From NCBI GenBank assembly GCA_020847615.1, contig JADLBR010000130.1:1-52282 (forward strand): a stretch of 52,282 nt of DNA, written 5' to 3'. Below the pieces are notes generated by a model. It searched no databases. It saw only the letters and a program-made list of their open reading frames with translations, and was not told where the DNA came from. This DNA is from Verrucomicrobiia bacterium. Lineage in GTDB: Bacteria > Verrucomicrobiota > Verrucomicrobiia > JADLBR01. Shown piece after piece: positions 1 to 10,159 of this stretch (positions are counted from its first letter, which is position 1; each line of letters starts with the position of its first letter). Both the position numbers and the translations under genes were made by a program.

Positions 1-912
1 GAGGAACTCGGCGCCGTCAAGCGGCTGGCCAACGACGAGGGCCTCGAGCTGGAGGCGATCGAGAACATCGACCCGTCATTTTGGTCGGACATCCTGCTCG
101 GCGGACGGCGGAAGCGGCAGCAACTGGAGGCGCTCAAGGGCCTGCTGCGCAGCATGGGACGGCTGCGCATCCCGATTCTCGGCTACAACTTCAGCCTGGC
201 GGGCGTCTGGGGGCGCCGCAGCGCGCCGGTCGCCCGCGGTGGCGCGGTGGCACCTGCGTTCTCGGCGGGCCATCCATCGCAGGACGAGCCGCTGCCGCGC
301 GGCCAGTTGAACAACATCATTTATGAAGACACCTCGGCGCCGGGCCCGATCGCGCCGGTGACGAGCGAGGAACTGTGGGCGAGGTTCGGCGAATTCCTGA
401 AGGAATTGCTGCCTGTGGCCGAGGCCGAGGGCGTGCGACTCGCGGCCCACCCGGACGATCCACCGGTACCGGAACTCAGGCAGACGCCGCGGCTTCTGCA
501 TCAGCCGGAGCATTTCGACCGGCTGTTGGATCTTGTCCCAAGCCCGGCCAACGCGATCGAGTTCTGTGCCGGGACGGTGCAGGAGATGAGCGAGGGCGAC
601 CTCTGCGAAACGGCGGAACGCCTCGCGCGGAGGGGCGCCATCGCCTATGTCCACTGCCGCAACGTCGCCGGCAAGGTGCCCGAGTACCGCGAGACCTTCA
701 TCGACGACGGCGACGCGGACATGCTCCGGCTGCTTCGCGTGCTGCACCGCGCCGGCTTCCAAGGCGTCGTCATCCCGGACCACGCCCCGGAGATGGCCTG
801 CGGGGCGCCGTGGCATGCCGGCATGGCCCACGCGCTCGGGTTCTTGCGGGCGGCGTTGATGAGTCTCGAGCCCGCGCCGAGCCGGGCCGGACTGAGTGGA
901 TGCGCAGAATGA
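1..912 (+). CDS. uxuA: Mannonate dehydratase, 3' part (5' end outside window)
   Basis: Dehydrates D-mannonate to 2-keto-3-deoxy-D-gluconate in cytoplasmic glucuronate catabolism. The frame is open from base 1, so the N-terminus lies upstream of the window. UxuA landmarks are visible: an HPDDPP motif near 448-465, a CAGT motif with Cys at 565-567, a YVHCRN motif with His at 652-654, and PDHAP with Asp at 778-780. These Cys/His/Asp positions match the metal ligands known in the family, and the YRETFIDDGD stretch is typical. The stop overlaps the next start (ATGA), so it is probably translationally coupled to the secreted hydrolase downstream. Its place at the head of a glycan-degradation cluster suggests that the glycan releases uronic acids. 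The family call is secure. Confidence 0.93.
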   Translation, partial: EELGAVKRLANDEGLELEAIENIDPSFWSDILLGGRRKRQQLEALKGLLRSMGRLRIPILGYNFSLAGVWGRRSAPVARGGAVAPAFSAGHPSQDEPLPRGQLNNIIYEDTSAPGPIAPVTSEELWARFGEFLKELLPVAEAEGVRLAAHPDDPPVPELRQTPRLLHQPEHFDRLLDLVPSPANAIEFCAGTVQEMSEGDLCETAERLARRGAIAYVHCRNVAGKVPEYRETFIDDGDADMLRLLRVLHRAGFQGVVIPDHAPEMACGAPWHAGMAHALGFLRAALMSLEPAPSRAGLSGCAE

Positions 913-3900
913 GAGCGGATCGCAGGATAATGGGATGCACATGGCTGGCCGTCATGGTGACGGCGATGGCGGCGGCCTCGGCGCCGGAGAACAACAACCC
1001 TTCGGCAGCAGAAACCACGGCTGATGTGGATACGCGGCGCCACGCGGCCATCCTGAGAGATGCCGCAGTCGGCGTCGATGCGACGACCGCGGATGCCGTC
1101 GCGGAGGCGTTACGATCCGAGGGCTTCGAGGTCGAGTTTCTTTCCGCGGATGCGGCCTGTGATGCGGGAGTCCTGTCGCCGCGGAAGCATTTCCTCTACG
1201 TCATTCCCAACGCGGCGTCCTATCCCGCTGCGGGAGCCAATCCGCTGGCGCGCTATCTCGCCGGCAGGGGCAGCTTGATGGTGCTCGGCACGTCGCCGTT
1301 CAAGAGACCCATCTGGAGGCACGAGGGTCGCTGGGTGGACAACGCGTTCGTTTCCAGCGCGGTGAAGAACCAGAAACCCACCCGGATGCTCTACGATTTC
1401 GACAAGGAACCGCCGGGCAGAGCCGCCGCTTGGGCGCAGAGCGGCGCCCATCGGCAACACACCGCCGCCGAAATCGTGCCGGGCGGCGCTGAGGAATCGA
1501 AGAGTTGCCTGAAGATCACTTATGATTACGAGAGCGGCTCACCGACCGGCATGGGCGCGTCCATGAAACCTGGGGCCGACGCTGCATCCGGCGGCTTGTT
1601 GTGCTTCTGGGCCAAGGGCGACGGGCAGACGGCCCGGCTGGCCGTGCGGCTGATCGAAGAGAACGAGCCGCTCCAGCGCGGCATCGCGGTCGTTCCGATC
1701 AACAGGGACTGGACCTATCACGTGCTCCGCGCGGAGGATTTCCGCGCCCGGGGCCAAGCCGAGCCGTTCAAGGCGCGGCGCCTCTCGTTCGAGTTGGTTG
1801 ACCGCAACATCACCCCCGACGTGGCCGACGGCAAACACACGGTCTGGGTGGATCAGATCGGCGCCGCGGCGCATCCCTTCCCCGGCGTCGGCGATACGGA
1901 GCGCAACCCGCTCCCGCTGATTGAGACGGTGTCGCCCGATTACAAGATGTATCCACTGAAAAACATCGCGGCGCTAAAGGTCGTCGGGAACGACGCGATG
2001 AAGCTGCCGGTTGTTGCGACGGCTTCGTCATGCTACGCGCGGCCGGAGGGCAAGGGCTTCGAGCGCGGTTACAAGTGGCGGTGGATTCCGCTGGTGCGGG
2101 CCTTCGACAAGGATGGCGTCGAGCGCGGCACGACTGCGTGGATGCTGTTGCACCAGGCCCCGCTGTCGGAGGGGCCGGCGTTCGCGGATGCCGTGCGGCG
2201 CCTCGTCGGCGCGAACACGGCGAGCGTCCCCGTCGCGGCAGAAGGCTCGGTCTGCGCTGCCTGCACAATCTGCGACCCTGCCGCGCTGATGGAAATGGCT
2301 CGCTCTGGCTTTATCGGCAACGTGGCGCGGCGGATCTCCGATGGCGTCTTTCTCTCACACGCCGGCTCGCAAGAGTTCTCCTACCGGCCCGGCGAGAAGA
2401 TCCGACTCGGCGCGGTCGTGGTCAATTACGGCGCGCGGCAGACGGACGTCACCGTTCGCATCCTCGTCCGCGCGACCGGCGAGACGAACGCCGCGTTTCA
2501 GGCGGAGTCGAAGCTGACCATCAATCCGGGTGGCTCATCGAACGGAACGACGTCGTTCGAGTGGGCGCCAAAGGCGCTCACCGGCCAGGGCTACGTCGTG
2601 ACGACGGAGTTGATCCGCGACGGCAGGGCGATCGACGCCATCGCTCACGAGCTGGGCGTGCTCCCGGAGGAGAAGGCACCGCGCGAGGCTTTCGTGACCG
2701 CGCGCGACGGCGACTTCTGGCTCGAGGGCCGGAAGTGGTATCCGGTCGGCGTCAATTACTGGCCGCGGTACGCCATCGCGCTGGAGCAGGAGGACTACGT
2801 CTTCCACTGGCTCTCGCCGGGCTTCTACAATCCCGAGGAGGTCGAGCGCGACCTGGCGCAGTTGGAGTCGCTCGGCGCAAACTTCGTGGCCATTCGCACG
2901 CATCACGAAAACGACCGCCGCACACTGCTCGATTTCCTCCGACGGTGCCGCAACCACGGCATCCGAGTGTTTCTCTTCGTTCAATCGCACGCCATCACCG
3001 ATGACCCGCACTATTTCCAAGGGCTGATGATGCCGCATCATTTTCAGGAGAAAGAAGTGTCGGAGTTCATCCGCGCGACGCGGATCGCGGAGAACCCGAC
3101 GCTCATGGGCTGGGACCTCATTTGGGAGCCTGCGGGCTGGGTGTTCGGCGGCAAATACAGCGCCTTCGGTTGGACCGAAACGGTGCCGTACCGACAGCGT
3201 TGGGACGCGGACTGGGCGCGGTGGATCGACGAGCGCTATGGCAGCCTCGCCAACGCCGAAGCCGACTGGGGCGTGCCCGCGCCGCGACTGGACGGGCGCG
3301 TCACGTCGCCGACGGACCAGCAGTTCAAGGACGACGGCCCGTCGCGCGTGATGGTCGCCGCCTACCGCCGCTTCATGGACAACCTCATGAGCCGTCACTG
3401 GAACGACGCGACGCGGAAGCTGCGCCGGCTCGACCCGAACCACCTCGTCAGCTTCCGCCAGGGCAATCTCCCGCCGGTCGACTTCACACTCACGGCAACG
3501 CCGAAGCACCTCGATTTCTTCGCGATGGAAGGCTACGGGTTCACGCCGGACGGGAAGGGAACCCACGCGGCCGGGTTCATCAACCGCTACATTCACTTCG
3601 CCACGAAGGGAAAGCCGTATCTGTGGGTTGAGTTTGGCGCGAGCGCGTGGGACCGTGAGGCGATGCAGCCGGGGGAGAAAGAGATCGCTTATCAGGCCCA
3701 GTGCCACGAATTGATTCATCGCGTCGCGTCCGAGACCGGCGCAAACGGCGCCGCGCCGTGGTGGTTCGCGGGCGGCTACCGCATCAGCGAGAAGAGCGAC
3801 TACGGCGTCCTCAACCCCGACGGCACGCCTCGGCCAAGCGGCGTGTTGCTGCAACACTACGCCGCGAAGTTCAAGACGCCGCGCGGCTATCCGGGCCCTG

Positions 3901-4505
3901 AGACGTGGTTCACGATGGACCGCGACGCCCACAGCGGCAGCCACTGGCGGATTATCTATAACGAGGGCGCCGAGGCGTTTCGCGAGGCCGCAGCGCAGGG
4001 CCGCCAACTCGGCATCCGCACGCCGGGAACCGGCACGACATCCGCCGACACGCCGTTGCTCGCGGTCGGCAACACAAAATACAACGGCCGCAATCCGCCC
4101 AAGCACCTCGACGCCGAGTTCAACTGGTTCAGGATCAAGGCGGCCGACGGCGATTGGGTCGAGGTCGCCCATGGCGCGCGCGTGCGCGTCCCGCGCGGAA
4201 CGCCGCTCGTCGCCGCCGCTTCGATCGGCAACCTCCAGGAAGCCGCGTGGCTGAGCCCGGAGAGCTGCGCCGGCAAGCCGGGCGCGGTTCACCTCGCCTC
4301 AACACCCGCTTCGGCGCTCGCCCTGAAGCAGCCCGTCCCGCGGACCACGACATGGCTCGAGGACGCCGAATTTACTCCCGAGTTTCCCCTCAGCGGGGGA
4401 ATCTCTGAGGAAACACCGGTCGAACTGCAGATGACCGCCGAGGGCCGCGCTTGGTTTGGCGAGAAGCTGCGATTCACGCTGGAACCGGGCGACGGGAGTG
4501 AATAG
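909..4505 (+). CDS. Secreted multidomain clan GH-A glycoside hydrolase (beta-galactosidase/GH5-like)
   Basis: A predicted exported protein of about 1198 residues. ATG 909 overlaps the uxuA stop; ATG 900 is an in-frame alternative. A hydrophobic signal lies at about residues 8-25. Next come a GATase-like Rossmann segment (about 35-120), a beta-rich carbohydrate-binding-like segment (about 155-320), an Ig-like domain after the FSYRPGEKIRLG stretch (about 490-580), and a TIM barrel beginning with the KWYPVGVNYWP stretch (about 610). Candidate catalytic residues are Glu740 in LIWEPAG (acid/base) and Glu908 in LWVEFGAS (nucleophile), the clan GH-A pattern. The C-terminus is beta-rich. The exact GH family and substrate cannot be set by eye; GH2, GH5 and GH42 relatives are all possible. 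Confidence 0.78.
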   Translation: MRADRRIMGCTWLAVMVTAMAAASAPENNNPSAAETTADVDTRRHAAILRDAAVGVDATTADAVAEALRSEGFEVEFLSADAACDAGVLSPRKHFLYVIPNAASYPAAGANPLARYLAGRGSLMVLGTSPFKRPIWRHEGRWVDNAFVSSAVKNQKPTRMLYDFDKEPPGRAAAWAQSGAHRQHTAAEIVPGGAEESKSCLKITYDYESGSPTGMGASMKPGADAASGGLLCFWAKGDGQTARLAVRLIEENEPLQRGIAVVPINRDWTYHVLRAEDFRARGQAEPFKARRLSFELVDRNITPDVADGKHTVWVDQIGAAAHPFPGVGDTERNPLPLIETVSPDYKMYPLKNIAALKVVGNDAMKLPVVATASSCYARPEGKGFERGYKWRWIPLVRAFDKDGVERGTTAWMLLHQAPLSEGPAFADAVRRLVGANTASVPVAAEGSVCAACTICDPAALMEMARSGFIGNVARRISDGVFLSHAGSQEFSYRPGEKIRLGAVVVNYGARQTDVTVRILVRATGETNAAFQAESKLTINPGGSSNGTTSFEWAPKALTGQGYVVTTELIRDGRAIDAIAHELGVLPEEKAPREAFVTARDGDFWLEGRKWYPVGVNYWPRYAIALEQEDYVFHWLSPGFYNPEEVERDLAQLESLGANFVAIRTHHENDRRTLLDFLRRCRNHGIRVFLFVQSHAITDDPHYFQGLMMPHHFQEKEVSEFIRATRIAENPTLMGWDLIWEPAGWVFGGKYSAFGWTETVPYRQRWDADWARWIDERYGSLANAEADWGVPAPRLDGRVTSPTDQQFKDDGPSRVMVAAYRRFMDNLMSRHWNDATRKLRRLDPNHLVSFRQGNLPPVDFTLTATPKHLDFFAMEGYGFTPDGKGTHAAGFINRYIHFATKGKPYLWVEFGASAWDREAMQPGEKEIAYQAQCHELIHRVASETGANGAAPWWFAGGYRISEKSDYGVLNPDGTPRPSGVLLQHYAAKFKTPRGYPGPETWFTMDRDAHSGSHWRIIYNEGAEAFREAAAQGRQLGIRTPGTGTTSADTPLLAVGNTKYNGRNPPKHLDAEFNWFRIKAADGDWVEVAHGARVRVPRGTPLVAAASIGNLQEAAWLSPESCAGKPGAVHLASTPASALALKQPVPRTTTWLEDAEFTPEFPLSGGISEETPVELQMTAEGRAWFGEKLRFTLEPGDGSE

Positions 4506-4518
4506 GAACAACGCAAGA

Positions 4519-6723
4519 ATGAGGGACATGCCAATAGGACAGATTCACGCGGGGCGTAACGCCAACACCGACGGGCCGAGTGGCTGCGCCTCTCCGACCT
4601 CCCGTCTTTGCGAAGCGGCACCTCAGGATCGGCGGCTGACACAGGCACCCCGCAAACAGCTCCCCTCGCCGCTGGCGCCCCGCTCCTGGCTGGCCTGGGT
4701 CGCGCTGGCTCTCGCCGCTCCCGCGGCACCGCCCGCACCCGCCGCGCAAGATGCGTCGCTGGCGTGGCGAGTCGAGACGGACACCGGCCGGCTTGTGGCG
4801 CACAGAGCGGATGGGACGTTCGAATGGTGCGGCGACCGGCTCGCGGAGGTCACCTGCTGGGACGCGGGCGGCAAGGAACGCTCGCTGGCCTTGACCCCAG
4901 GCGAAGGATGGCGGATCGAACGACGGGCCGCCGACCGCGGCCTCCGGCTCATGTGCCGGCAGGAGGAAATGGGCCTCACGATCGCCCTCGACTTCGCGGC
5001 AGAAGGCGACGTCCTGACCGCCCGCGCCCCCGCTTCCGACATCGAAGAGACCGGTGCCGCACGGCTGAAGACATTGCGGCTGCTGCCGCGGCTCGGGGCG
5101 GCCACGGAGGGCGATGATGGCTATCTCGTCATCGCGCAGCAATCGGGAGCGCTCTGCCATTTTCGGGACAAGAAGCCGGGCGAGCACTGGGTGTCGGTAT
5201 ACCAGAGTCTATGCCAGTGCCCGATGCCGCTATTCGGCATCGTGCGCGGTGCCAGCGCCCTTGCCGGCATCATCACGTCCGGGCAGTTCGACGCGCGATT
5301 CTGCGTGAGCACCGCCCGTGGGCCGAAGCGCCAGTACGCGATCGACCCGGCGTTCACGCTCCGCTCGTTCCGCGACGAGCGGCGCCTGCCGGACGATATC
5401 GAGGTCGAATACCATTTTCTGCCCGCGGCCGAGGCGGGCTGGTCCGGCGTCGCCAAGCGATATCGGCGGCACAACTTCGCGCACCGCGGTATCCGGAGCC
5501 TGCGCGAACGGGCGTCCGCCTCCCCCGCCCTCGCCTACGCCGCGGCCGCGCTCGAGGTGAGGATCCGGCTCGGCGTGAAGCCGGTGCCCCACGAGGTCAA
5601 AGAGCAGACTCCCGAGACCGAGCCAACGATGCGCGTCTTCTGCGACTTCCGCCGCGTGCGCGATATCATCGATGAGTTCCATCGGCAGGGCATCGCGCGC
5701 GCCGAGTTCTGTCTGGTCGGCTGGAACCGAGGCGGCCATGACGGGCGCTACCCGCAGGTCTTTCCCGTCGAGCCAGCGCTCGGTGGCGAGGGCGAACTGC
5801 GCGCCACGATCCAGCACGGGCAATCCCTCGGGTACCAGATGGTCGCCCATGACTGTTACTACGGCGCCTACCGGATCTCCGAGGACTGGAGCGAGGACTA
5901 TCTGCGCAAGGAGCGCGATGGTTCGCCACAGAAGGGCGGCGTCTGGGGCGGCGGACAAAGCTATAATATGTGTCTCGCGCGCGCGCTCGATCTCTTCGCC
6001 AAACGCGACATGCCACAGATCCGCGCTCTGGGCTTCGCGGGATTGCATTACTCCGACGTGCTCTCGATCATCGGCCCGCGCCCCTGCCACGATCCGAAAC
6101 ACCCACAGACTCGCCACCAGGACGCGGAGGCGGCCACCCGCATCCTCGCGCTCGCGCAAAAGACGTTCGGCGGCGCGCAGTCGGAGGGCTCGCTGGATTT
6201 CGCCGCGCCGGCGCTGGACCGACTCCTCTACGTCGACTGCGACAAGTGGCTCCCGCTGACAAACCGCCCCTACGTGGACGCGCGCGTCCCGCTCTATGAG
6301 ACCGTCTACCACGGGGTCATGCTGTACACCCTGTCCACCGAATCTGTGAACAGCCGCCCCGGAGAGGACGCCTACCTGCGCGGCATCGAGTACGGCGCGG
6401 TGCCCCTCACGTACTTCTATGGCCACTTCCTGCTCGATGCCGCCAAGAACTGGCTCGGAAAGAACGACTATCGCTACGACGACCCCGGGCAACTGAAGGA
6501 GGTCGCGACCGGCCTGAGACGCGTGCACGATGACGTCGGACGCCTCGGGCACCTCCAGATGGAATTCCTCGAGGGCCATCGCCAGATCGAGGACGGCGTC
6601 TTCGAGACCGCCTACGCCAACGGCCAGCGCGTCGTGGTCAACTATCGCGAGGAACCATTTGCGCTGCCCGCCGGCGGCACCGTACCGCCACGGAACTACC
6701 TGCTGCTGGAGTCGCCCCGATGA
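4519..6723 (+). CDS. DUF5696 family putative glycosidase, secreted
   Basis: About 734 residues. The central part carries G401-WNRGGHDGRYP, a hallmark of DUF5696, whose TIM barrel is distantly like GH101/GH129 endo-alpha-N-acetylgalactosaminidases; that relation is family knowledge and the activity here is unproven. An N-terminal beta-sandwich (about 80-330) precedes the barrel, and a short beta domain closes the protein. The start is uncertain. ATG 4519 has a weak AGGAA upstream and ATG 4528 has GAGGG close by. Either leaves a polar leader of more than 50 residues before the hydrophobic stretch (WLAWVALALAAP) that looks like the signal peptide, and no closer ATG, GTG or TTG is in frame. The stop overlaps the next start (ATGA). 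Confidence 0.7.
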   Translation: MRDMPIGQIHAGRNANTDGPSGCASPTSRLCEAAPQDRRLTQAPRKQLPSPLAPRSWLAWVALALAAPAAPPAPAAQDASLAWRVETDTGRLVAHRADGTFEWCGDRLAEVTCWDAGGKERSLALTPGEGWRIERRAADRGLRLMCRQEEMGLTIALDFAAEGDVLTARAPASDIEETGAARLKTLRLLPRLGAATEGDDGYLVIAQQSGALCHFRDKKPGEHWVSVYQSLCQCPMPLFGIVRGASALAGIITSGQFDARFCVSTARGPKRQYAIDPAFTLRSFRDERRLPDDIEVEYHFLPAAEAGWSGVAKRYRRHNFAHRGIRSLRERASASPALAYAAAALEVRIRLGVKPVPHEVKEQTPETEPTMRVFCDFRRVRDIIDEFHRQGIARAEFCLVGWNRGGHDGRYPQVFPVEPALGGEGELRATIQHGQSLGYQMVAHDCYYGAYRISEDWSEDYLRKERDGSPQKGGVWGGGQSYNMCLARALDLFAKRDMPQIRALGFAGLHYSDVLSIIGPRPCHDPKHPQTRHQDAEAATRILALAQKTFGGAQSEGSLDFAAPALDRLLYVDCDKWLPLTNRPYVDARVPLYETVYHGVMLYTLSTESVNSRPGEDAYLRGIEYGAVPLTYFYGHFLLDAAKNWLGKNDYRYDDPGQLKEVATGLRRVHDDVGRLGHLQMEFLEGHRQIEDGVFETAYANGQRVVVNYREEPFALPAGGTVPPRNYLLLESPR

Positions 6724-9143
6724 ATCAAACGCACCACCCCCACCATGCGGCGATCCTGGCCGCCATCGCGCTGGCCTTCATCGAACCGGCGACCTCCGCC
6801 ACATTCCATGTCGCCCCGGGGGGCGACGACACGAACGCCGGAACCGAGCTGAAACCGTTCGCCACGCTGGAGGCCGCGCGCGACGCGGCGAGGAAGGCCG
6901 GCGCCGGCCCGCGCCGCATTGCCCTGCTGCCGGGCGAGTATTTCTTGGAGCGCCCCGCCGAATTCGACGCCCGCGACAACGGGCTGACGATCGAGGCCGC
7001 GACGACCAACGGGGCCACACTTTATGGCGGCCGGCGGGTGACGGGCTGGAAGCGCGATGGCGCAACGCTCTGGTACGCGGATCTTCCCGGCGTGAAGGAA
7101 GGCACATGGGATTTCCGCGCCCTCGTCGTGAACGGGCGCCTCGCCGAACGCGCCTGCTATCCTGCGACCAACACTTTTGACAACCTCGGCACTTGGAGCC
7201 TGCCGCTGCTGCCCGCGGTGGCGGGGCACTGGGAACGCAAGCCGACGCACGAGGAACTCACCACGATGCCCTACGACCCCAAGGACATCCCAACCACGCT
7301 CGACGTGAGGAACGCCGAGGTCCGCATGTATCACATGTGGGCCGAGTCGCTCGTCGGTGTCTCCAGCAACGATCTCCAGCGGCACGCGCTGATTCTCTCG
7401 TCTGAGCCCTCCTGGCCACCCGGCGCCCTAAACCGCCGGAAATACGTCATCTACAACACGCGGGAGGGCATGACGCGCCCGGGCCAGTGGTACCTCGACC
7501 GCACGACAGGCCGGCTGTTCTATTGGCCGCTTGCGGGCGAAGACATGGCGAAGATCAGGATCATCGCGCCGGCCGCCGAACGGGTCATCAGCATCACCGG
7601 CACCCGCGACAAGCCCGTCGAGGGGATGACGGTCCGGGGACTGACGGTGCAAGCCACCACCGCGCCGCTCAAACCCGCAAGCTTCGGTGCGACCGCCTTC
7701 GATGGCGCGATCCACGTGGTGTCCGGAAAGAACTGCGCGTTTGAGAGCCTCGAGATCTGCAACGCCGGTGGCGTCGGGATCCGCGCGGACTACCTGGCGA
7801 ACAGCCGCATCACCGACTGCCGCATCCATCACGTCGGTGCCTGCGGGGCAAAGGTCAACGGCGAAGCAACCCTCATCGCCCGCAACCACATCCATCACCT
7901 CGGCGTGTATTACCCCAGCGCCGCCGCGTCCATGCTCGGCGGCAACAAGATGCACATCTACCGCAACGAGATCCATGACGCCCCCTACTCCGGCATCATC
8001 AGCGGCGGCGGCGGCAAGGAGAACCTGATAGAGGAGAACCTGATCTATCGCGTGATGCGCGAACTGCACGACGGCGCGGCGATCTACGGCAACATGAACG
8101 CCTGCACCATCCGGGGCAATGTCGTCCGGGATGTCGTGCAGGTGGGCAGTGGCTTCGGCGCGTCCGCCTACTACCTCGACGAGGGCGCGCGGGACTGCAT
8201 CGTCGAGCGCAACGTGGCCGTGGGGGTTCCGATGCCGACCCACAATCACATCACGCGCAACGTCACCGTGCGCGATAACGTCTTCATCGCCGATGGCGAC
8301 ATGACCGTATCTTTCCAGCGCTCGGTGGGTTGCACCTTCGAGCGCAACACGCTGTTCGTGCCCGGAAAACTCAGCGTCCGGCAGGCGAACGGCATCCGCG
8401 CCTGGAAGGATAACGTGATCTACGGCGGTGGCGGCGCCAAGGACGGTGTCCCGGGGCCTTTCACGATCAGCGATGCCCTCCCCTCCGAGCCGACGCCGGG
8501 CCGCAAGACATGGTCCGCGGAGGCCGCACGCGTCCCCGCCGCACCCGCCATCGACGGCGAGATCAAGACCACCGAGTGGCCGGGCAAGCTGCAGACGCTC
8601 GACCGCGAGCCCTCGCGCTTCAGCGTCGGTGGCGCTCCCGCCATGGCCAAGTTCGCCTTCGACGACACCTGCCTCTACGTGGCCGCCAACGTCACCATGT
8701 TCGGCCCCGCCATGGTGAGCACCAACTCTGTCTGGGGCAAAGACGACGGGGTCGAGATCTGCATCGCGGGCAAGACCCCCGACGGGCAACCCGCGACGTT
8801 CATCGTGCGCGGCGACCCGTGCGGCGCGCTCCAGAGCGCCACGGATGCCGGCGCTCCCGCGGATGCCGCCGAGCGGCTGGGCAAGGCGACGCGGTTCGCC
8901 GCCCGGCCCATCCCCGGCCCCAGCGGCCTGTTCGGTAAGGGCTGGCGCGGGGAATGGGCCATCCCGTTCGCCGCCCTCGGTTTGAATCCGGCAATCGACC
9001 GCCAGACCGCCTTCAACATGGCCGCCTTCTACAGCGAGTTCGGCGAATGGCACTGCTGGGAAGGAACGCTCGGGGAGAATTGGAGGCTCGGCGAGGCCGG
9101 GACGATTCAATTCCGACAGCCCGCGGAGCAAGGGCCCAAGTGA
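6720..9143 (+). CDS. Secreted right-handed beta-helix glycosidase-like protein (GH141-like) with C-terminal CBM9-like domain
   Basis: 807 residues. The N-terminus (about 1-27) is a signal peptide, followed by the FHVAPGGDDTNAGT stretch that opens many parallel beta-helix polysaccharide lyases and hydrolases. Residues about 30-590 are rich in N-x-I/H-x-H-x-L turns (for example ARNHIHHLG, IEENLIYRV), the coil repeats of a right-handed beta-helix of the GH141 type (fucosidase or xylanase in characterised members). Residues about 610-800 resemble family 9 carbohydrate-binding domains (APAIDGEIKTTEWPG, then a GKDDGVEICI strand). It is coupled to the upstream gene by ATGA. It probably binds and cuts a plant- or algal-type glycan; the substrate is unknown. 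Confidence 0.75.
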   Translation: MNQTHHPHHAAILAAIALAFIEPATSATFHVAPGGDDTNAGTELKPFATLEAARDAARKAGAGPRRIALLPGEYFLERPAEFDARDNGLTIEAATTNGATLYGGRRVTGWKRDGATLWYADLPGVKEGTWDFRALVVNGRLAERACYPATNTFDNLGTWSLPLLPAVAGHWERKPTHEELTTMPYDPKDIPTTLDVRNAEVRMYHMWAESLVGVSSNDLQRHALILSSEPSWPPGALNRRKYVIYNTREGMTRPGQWYLDRTTGRLFYWPLAGEDMAKIRIIAPAAERVISITGTRDKPVEGMTVRGLTVQATTAPLKPASFGATAFDGAIHVVSGKNCAFESLEICNAGGVGIRADYLANSRITDCRIHHVGACGAKVNGEATLIARNHIHHLGVYYPSAAASMLGGNKMHIYRNEIHDAPYSGIISGGGGKENLIEENLIYRVMRELHDGAAIYGNMNACTIRGNVVRDVVQVGSGFGASAYYLDEGARDCIVERNVAVGVPMPTHNHITRNVTVRDNVFIADGDMTVSFQRSVGCTFERNTLFVPGKLSVRQANGIRAWKDNVIYGGGGAKDGVPGPFTISDALPSEPTPGRKTWSAEAARVPAAPAIDGEIKTTEWPGKLQTLDREPSRFSVGGAPAMAKFAFDDTCLYVAANVTMFGPAMVSTNSVWGKDDGVEICIAGKTPDGQPATFIVRGDPCGALQSATDAGAPADAAERLGKATRFAARPIPGPSGLFGKGWRGEWAIPFAALGLNPAIDRQTAFNMAAFYSEFGEWHCWEGTLGENWRLGEAGTIQFRQPAEQGPK

Positions 9144-9414
9144 ATCCCGGATCCTCACGCAACAGTTCCTAACGCGATGGAGACAAGGCTCCCCAGCCAG
9201 AACAGGATGGACCGTTTGGGTGCGCCGCTGCCGCACCCCTCGAAATCTCGGAGCCCATGCAGTATTTCGCGCGCCGCGCTTTGGAGTGCGGTGCGTCCCC
9301 GCACCGCTTTCGACCCGGCTCGCCACACCGCGTCTCCTGCACCGGTCGACTCACTGCCGACCCTTGCCCGAGGATCCTTGCCAACTCCTTCAGAAGCGAA
9401 ATGAGGCGAAGACC
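9144..9414 (+). other. Intergenic region with a strong hairpin
   Basis: A 271-bp gap that breaks the otherwise tight gene chain. It has no convincing coding potential. A perfect hairpin, GCGGTGCG-TCCC-CGCACCGC, lies at 9288-9307 and is followed by TTT, so it could be a weak terminator or part of a repeat. The gap may also hold a promoter for the downstream genes, but no clear -35/-10 pair is visible. Confidence 0.4.
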
Positions 9415-10131
9415 ATGAGATACATACCGACAACAGCGCTCGTGATCGCATCGGCGCTCGCCGCGGTCGCCGCGGACCAGGCGCCTCCAAAAGGACCGCA
9501 CGCGTTCCGAAAGATCCTGTTCCTCGGCAACAGCATCACCCGTCACGGTCCCAAGCAGGACATCGGCTGGTCCGGGAACTGGGGCATGGCGGCCAGTTCG
9601 AAGGACAAGGATTACGTCCACCTCGTCACCCGGGGACTGACCGGGGAAGGCGGCCCCGCGCCCGACACGCTCGTCAAGAACATCGCTGCCTTCGAGCGCG
9701 GATACGGCACGTATGACGCGGCCGCGCAGCTGGACGACGCCGCCGCCTTTGACGCGGACCTGATCATCCTCGCCATCGGAGAGAATGTTGCAGCGCCAAC
9801 CGATGCGGCATCCAAGGCACAGTTGTCCCAAGCGGTGGTGAAACTCCTGCGTGCGCTGGCGGCAAACCGCACGCCCGCCATCCTCGTGCGCAGTTGCTTC
9901 TGGGCGAACCCCGCGAAAGACGAGGCGCTCAAAACCGCCTGCCTGGAGGTCGGCGGCACATTTGTCGACATCGGCGCCCTCGGCAAAGACGAGACCAACC
10001 AAGCCCGCGCGGAGCGCTCGTTCGAGCACGAGGGCGTCGGTGCGCATCCCGGCGACAAGGGGATGCGGGCCATCGCGGACGCGATTCTGGAAGGCATCGC
10101 CAACCGGCAGCAACGGAAGGCCCAGAGATGA
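9415..10131 (+). CDS. Secreted SGNH/GDSL-type hydrolase
   Basis: 238 residues: signal peptide (about 1-20), then FLGNSITRHG with nucleophile Ser40 in the block I position, Asn124 in an IGEN motif (block III), and His211 in AHPGDKGM (block V). No Asp sits three residues before His211, so the acid of the triad is not obvious. SGNH enzymes of this size usually remove acetyl or other ester groups from glycans, which suits a location among glycoside hydrolases; that role is inferred. ATG 9415 is chosen because the hydrophobic leader begins there; upstream in-frame codons would add a non-signal-like stretch. Confidence 0.78.
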   Translation: MRYIPTTALVIASALAAVAADQAPPKGPHAFRKILFLGNSITRHGPKQDIGWSGNWGMAASSKDKDYVHLVTRGLTGEGGPAPDTLVKNIAAFERGYGTYDAAAQLDDAAAFDADLIILAIGENVAAPTDAASKAQLSQAVVKLLRALAANRTPAILVRSCFWANPAKDEALKTACLEVGGTFVDIGALGKDETNQARAERSFEHEGVGAHPGDKGMRAIADAILEGIANRQQRKAQR

Positions 10132-10159
10132 AATGCAACACACCCGAAGGAGCACCCCG

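Noticed and set aside
76-942. Long antisense open frames opposite uxuA and most hydrolase genes
   Set aside because: High GC leaves long open frames on the antisense strand and in other frames. None has a recognisable domain or ribosome-binding site, and each lies opposite a clearly real gene.
9177-9404. Small open frames in the gap before the SGNH gene
   Set aside because: The region contains a strong hairpin and low-information GC-rich sequence. No domain or ribosome-binding site supports a protein.
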